DNA of 36,410 bases. Source: Acanthamoeba lenticulata. Lineage: Eukaryota > Discosea > Longamoebia > Acanthamoebidae. The stretch spans positions 1 through 36,410 of the forward strand of contig NAVB01001022.1 of the NCBI GenBank assembly GCA_002179805.1, given 5' to 3'. The position numbers and the translations under genes were made by a program. Under the pieces are notes generated by a model. It saw nothing but the letters and a program-made list of their open reading frames with translations, searched no databases and had not been told where the DNA came from. Shown here piece by piece: positions 33,292 through 36,410 of the stretch; the first letter of the stretch is position 1, and each line of letters begins with the position of its first letter.

Positions 33292-36184
33292 ATGAAGTTG
33301 GGTTGGAGAATCTCAAAGAATGCCAAGAAAGATAGAGAAAAGGAGTCGATTTCCATCTCCGACCCTGACACAACTTCCTTCCGACGCGGCATCCACGTCG
33401 AGGATACCAAGGGCGTCCTCACTGTACGCTCTCCCCCCCCCCTCGTATATAACATCTTTTCATGGTTTACATCATTTTGAGTGAATAAGACTGACGCGGC
33501 GCCAATCGGGAAACACGCGTCTTTCGTGTGGCCCCAAAGGGCGTGCCCGACGTGTGGAAGGACGACACGTCGCAGCCATGCGAGACGGCCTCCACCGAGG
33601 GCCTCTCGCCCGCCATCCAGCCCTCCAAGGCCAACAAGGAGCTCCTTAAAGCTGCCGGTTCGCCTCCTCCTCTGCCACCACCATCACCTTCATCACCTAC
33701 CACCATTCTCATCGTTGTCATCATCATTCATGAATAGCATCGTCATGCCTGATATTGGTGACGATGGTGGCATGCAGGGCCGACCGTGGGGCTGCCCTTC
33801 AAGGTGCGGCATCACGTGCACGTGAACTTTGACTCGGAGATGGGCTTCCAGGGCCTCCCGCCCGAGTGGACCACGCTCCTCAACGCCGCCGGCATCTCGG
33901 GCGAGGACCAAATGAACCACCCGCAGCAAGTCCGCGAGGTGCTCGAGTTCCACGAGCGACACTTTGGCGGCGGCGGTGGCAGCAACGCCATCGGCAACAG
34001 CCGCCAGTTGGACCTTTACCCAGAGGCGACCTCCACATCATCCTCCTCGTCCTCCTCGTCCTCTTCATCTCAACCAAAGCCCAAGTCGGCGCCCACGAGC
34101 CCGCGCGGCGGGGCGCTCTCGCCTCGGGGCGAGAAGAAGGCGACGACGCACAAGGCCCGGCCGGGCAAGGTCGGCCAGGCCCAGGCCGAGACGACGACGG
34201 CGCCATCGACGCCGTCGCCCAACGCCTTCGCGCGGCGAGTGACGGTCTCCCACAAGCGCCACCGGCGGTCGCGCTCGGCCACCAGCGGATTCCACCGCTT
34301 CCTCCGCCAGGAGGCCGCGGACAAGACCGGCGCCGATGTCGACAGTTGCGGCGACGACGACAGCGCCAGCGGCCGCGTTGAGGCCGCCAGCAGCAGCGGC
34401 GCGTCGGCAGCAGGCGAGGCTCTCGTGAGCCGCGCATCGAAAGACCGGACGGCCACCTCACCGGGCGACCTGCAGGCCGGTCCGTCCGCTCATGCTTGAT
34501 GATCGTCTGCTTGCTTGTGTGTGTGTGTGTTGTGGTGTCTGCGGCTGACCTTTTTGTCCTTGTGCGCACAACACAAGTCATCCGCCGAAGCAAGCAGAAG
34601 GAGGAGGCCGAGGCCCGCGCCCTGGCCCAGGCCCTGCTCGAGGCCGAGGCCAAGGCCAAGGCCGAGGAGGAGGAAGAGGCGCAAAAGGCCGCGCATGAGC
34701 AGCGCGGCAAGGCGCAGGCCGAAGAAAGCGACGAGGCGCAACACAAGGGACGCGAGGAGCGCGCGCAGCGATGGTTCAGCGACGAGGACCCGGAGCCCCA
34801 CTTTGCCGACCTGGTCAAGATCGGCGAGGGCTCGTCGGGCCTGGTCTACCTGGCCACCCAGAAGTCGACCGGCCAGAAGGCACGTATTGGGGGGGGGGCT
34901 GTCCTTCGCGCATTTGTCTCCTCGTTGTCGACCGAAAAGAATGCTGACTGTGTCAGTCGGCGCGGTGGCGGTGCCTCGGCAGGTGGCGATCAAGGTCATC
35001 AGCAACGTGTCGCAGGCCAACCTGAGCGCCCTCGAGAACGAAATCGGTGCGTCGTGCGCGCCTTCCCCCCCCCCGGTGAGGCGCCAGCCCTCGTGATGAC
35101 TCACACGAGACGCCTGGCGGGGGGGGGGAGCACAGCGATGATGTCGACTTCGCAGCACCACAACGTGGTGGGCTACCTCGGGGCCTACCTCAAGAACAAC
35201 ACCCTTTGGGTCGTCATGGAGGTAACGAAAACGAAAACGAAAACGAAATCAAAACGCAACAACATTCAAAAATGAAGCTGACACAAAAAAAAAACATATA
35301 TGATTGGTTGGGGGATGGCGGCAGCACATGGACGGCGGGTCGCTCACAGAGGTGATCAGCATCTGCAAGATGACAGAGCCGCAAATCGCGGCCGTGTGCA
35401 AGGAGGTCCTCAAAGGCCTCTTGTTCATCCACTCCAAGAAGCGCATTCACCGCGACATCAAGAGCGACAACATCCTGCTCAAGATGGACGGCCGCGTGTG
35501 TGTCGGTGCGTCGTCGCTTTCTTCGTTCTTTTCTTCGTTATCGTTCTTCTCTTTCGCTTTCCGTTCGCTCTTCGCTTTTTGCTCAAGTCAACTGCGCGTG
35601 CACAACAGCCGACTTTGGCTATTGCGCGCAGCTGACGGAGGAGGTGACCAAGCGAAACTCGGTGGTGGGCACGCCCTATTGGATGGCCCCCGAACTCATC
35701 CGCGGCTTCGACTACAGCTACCCGGTGGACCTCTGGTCCCTTGGCATCGCTGCCATCGAGATGGCCGAGGGCGAGCCGCCTTACCTCGAATATCCGCCTC
35801 TGCGGGTTCGTCCCCGCCTCGTTTCACTTTATCACCACTCCGCCAACGCGCGGCCTCTTACGCGTGTGTCGTGTCGTGTCATGTCGTGTTGTGTCTTGGT
35901 GTGATGTGCGCATGTAGGCTCTGTTCCTGATCGCGACACACGGGTCGCCGCAGCTGAAGGAGCCCGAGAAGTGGTCGAACACGTTCAAAGACTTCATGCA
36001 GCGATGTCTCGAAGTGGACGTGGCCGCACGAGCCACGGCGGCCGAGCTCCTCACCCACCCGTTCCTGCGCATGGCGTGTCCGCTCAAGAATCTCGTCCCA
36101 CTCATTGTCAAGGCCAAGGAGGTCACGCAGGGCCTCTACGCCTCGTCGGCCGCAGCTGCGAGTCCAACTCCGGCCCCCTCGTGA
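33292..36184 (+). CDS. PAK: PAK/STE20-family protein kinase with CRIB domain
   Basis: Rac/Cdc42-activated Ser/Thr kinase. Nine exons (33292-33423, 33540-33657, 33778-34479, 34578-34879, 34983-35046, 35136-35221, 35325-35505, 35609-35805, 35918-36184) give 682 residues. After a basic start ([17 protein letters not shown]) comes a CRIB-like element ([20 protein letters not shown] + GVPDVW), then a second module [22 protein letters not shown] with the CRIB histidines and downstream helix. A Ser-rich linker and an EA-rich coiled coil lead to the kinase: [66 protein letters not shown] and [20 protein letters not shown]. All catalytic residues are present. In Acanthamoeba, PAKs phosphorylate myosin I heavy chain, a plausible role. 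The intron at 34880-34982 has a GC donor; using GTATTG instead would insert about ten residues between beta-strands 2 and 3. Confidence 0.95.
35065..35128 (+). repeat. Complementary C10 and G10 runs in one PAK intron
   Basis: Intron 35047-35135 has ten C at 35065-35074 and ten G at 35119-35128. The runs can pair across a 44-nt loop, bringing the donor and acceptor of an 89-nt intron together. Confidence 0.85.
35225..35248 (+). repeat. (ACGAAA)4 microsatellite in a PAK intron
   Basis: Four tandem ACGAAA units begin four bases into intron 35222-35324, directly after donor GTA. Confidence 0.9.
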
Positions 36185-36410
36185 GACGGCCGTTTTTGTA
36201 TTTTATTGGCGAAACAGAATTAAATTCATTATTTAAAAAACCACAAAAGAAATTACAAACAAGGAAACCAAAAACTGTTTCTGCTCTGTCGCTGCCTTGC
36301 AGAGCCAAAGGTTGCACGAACATCAACCAGCTCATGGTGTTCCTCCATGGTTGGGAGGTAGTATAGGCAGACACAACAAATAAATGCAACGCACAGGACT
36401 TTAATAAATT
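36185..36410. other. 3' flank of PAK to the window edge
   Basis: No gene can be supported in these 226 bp. The first part is AT-rich, as expected of a 3' UTR. AATAAA motifs at about 36378 and at the far end (TTTAATAAATT, 36400-36410) could be poly(A) signals for PAK or part of the next gene's flank. Confidence 0.4.

Noticed and set aside
36123..36389. 88-codon minus-strand frame at the right edge
   Set aside because: Low complexity, overlaps the PAK 3' end and AT-rich UTR, no recognisable domain.

Overview
This is nuclear DNA of a free-living amoebozoan, most probably Acanthamoeba or a close relative. The evidence is GC-rich coding sequence with C/G-ending codons, many short AT-rich introns (about 50-170 nt), dense genes on both strands, a eukaryotic-only gene set and an ankyrin relic of the kind common in Acanthamoeba and its giant viruses. 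The species assignment is inferred from sequence style, not from a database match. No operons, phage, CRISPR arrays or intact transposons are seen. I rebuilt the gene models by hand from splice signals, reading phase and protein-family conservation.

Layout, left to right: the 5' part of a PTEN-like phosphatase (-, cut by the left edge); a tRNA-like gene (-); an AlkB-like 2-oxoglutarate dioxygenase (+); a four-CBS-domain protein (-); a giant coiled-coil protein of about 1,880 residues (-); a novel type I membrane protein (+); a two-repeat ankyrin relic (-); ubiquitin-activating enzyme E1 (+); an arrestin-like protein (+); a membrane-anchored protein-L-isoaspartate methyltransferase (-); mitochondrial homocitrate synthase (+); a surface protein with a Ser/Pro stalk (-); a Cdc20/Cdh1-type APC/C activator (-); NRDE2 (+); and a PAK/STE20 kinase (+).

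The genes do not form one pathway; they are housekeeping and signalling genes. Themes are phosphoinositide and Rho-GTPase signalling (PTEN-like, PAK), protein turnover and cell cycle (E1, APC/C activator), protein and nucleic-acid repair (isoaspartate methyltransferase, AlkB-like), RNA surveillance (NRDE2) and lysine synthesis by the alpha-aminoadipate route (homocitrate synthase). Spacing is tight: the AlkB-like and CBS genes converge with 21 bp between stop codons, and the APC/C activator and NRDE2 diverge from 176 bp.

The most interesting observations are: (1) at least four GC-AG introns in four genes that share the donor GCACGT; (2) an exon-like GC-rich island inside the last intron of homocitrate synthase, in phase with the upstream exon; (3) an ankyrin relic of the Acanthamoeba/giant-virus type; (4) a tRNA-like gene with a 19-nt anticodon arm; (5) a PTEN-like enzyme whose P-loop has Leu where PTEN has Lys128; (6) a PAK with two CRIB-like modules; (7) an intron holding complementary C10 and G10 runs. 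I found nothing that amounts to a complete undescribed system; these are separate leads.
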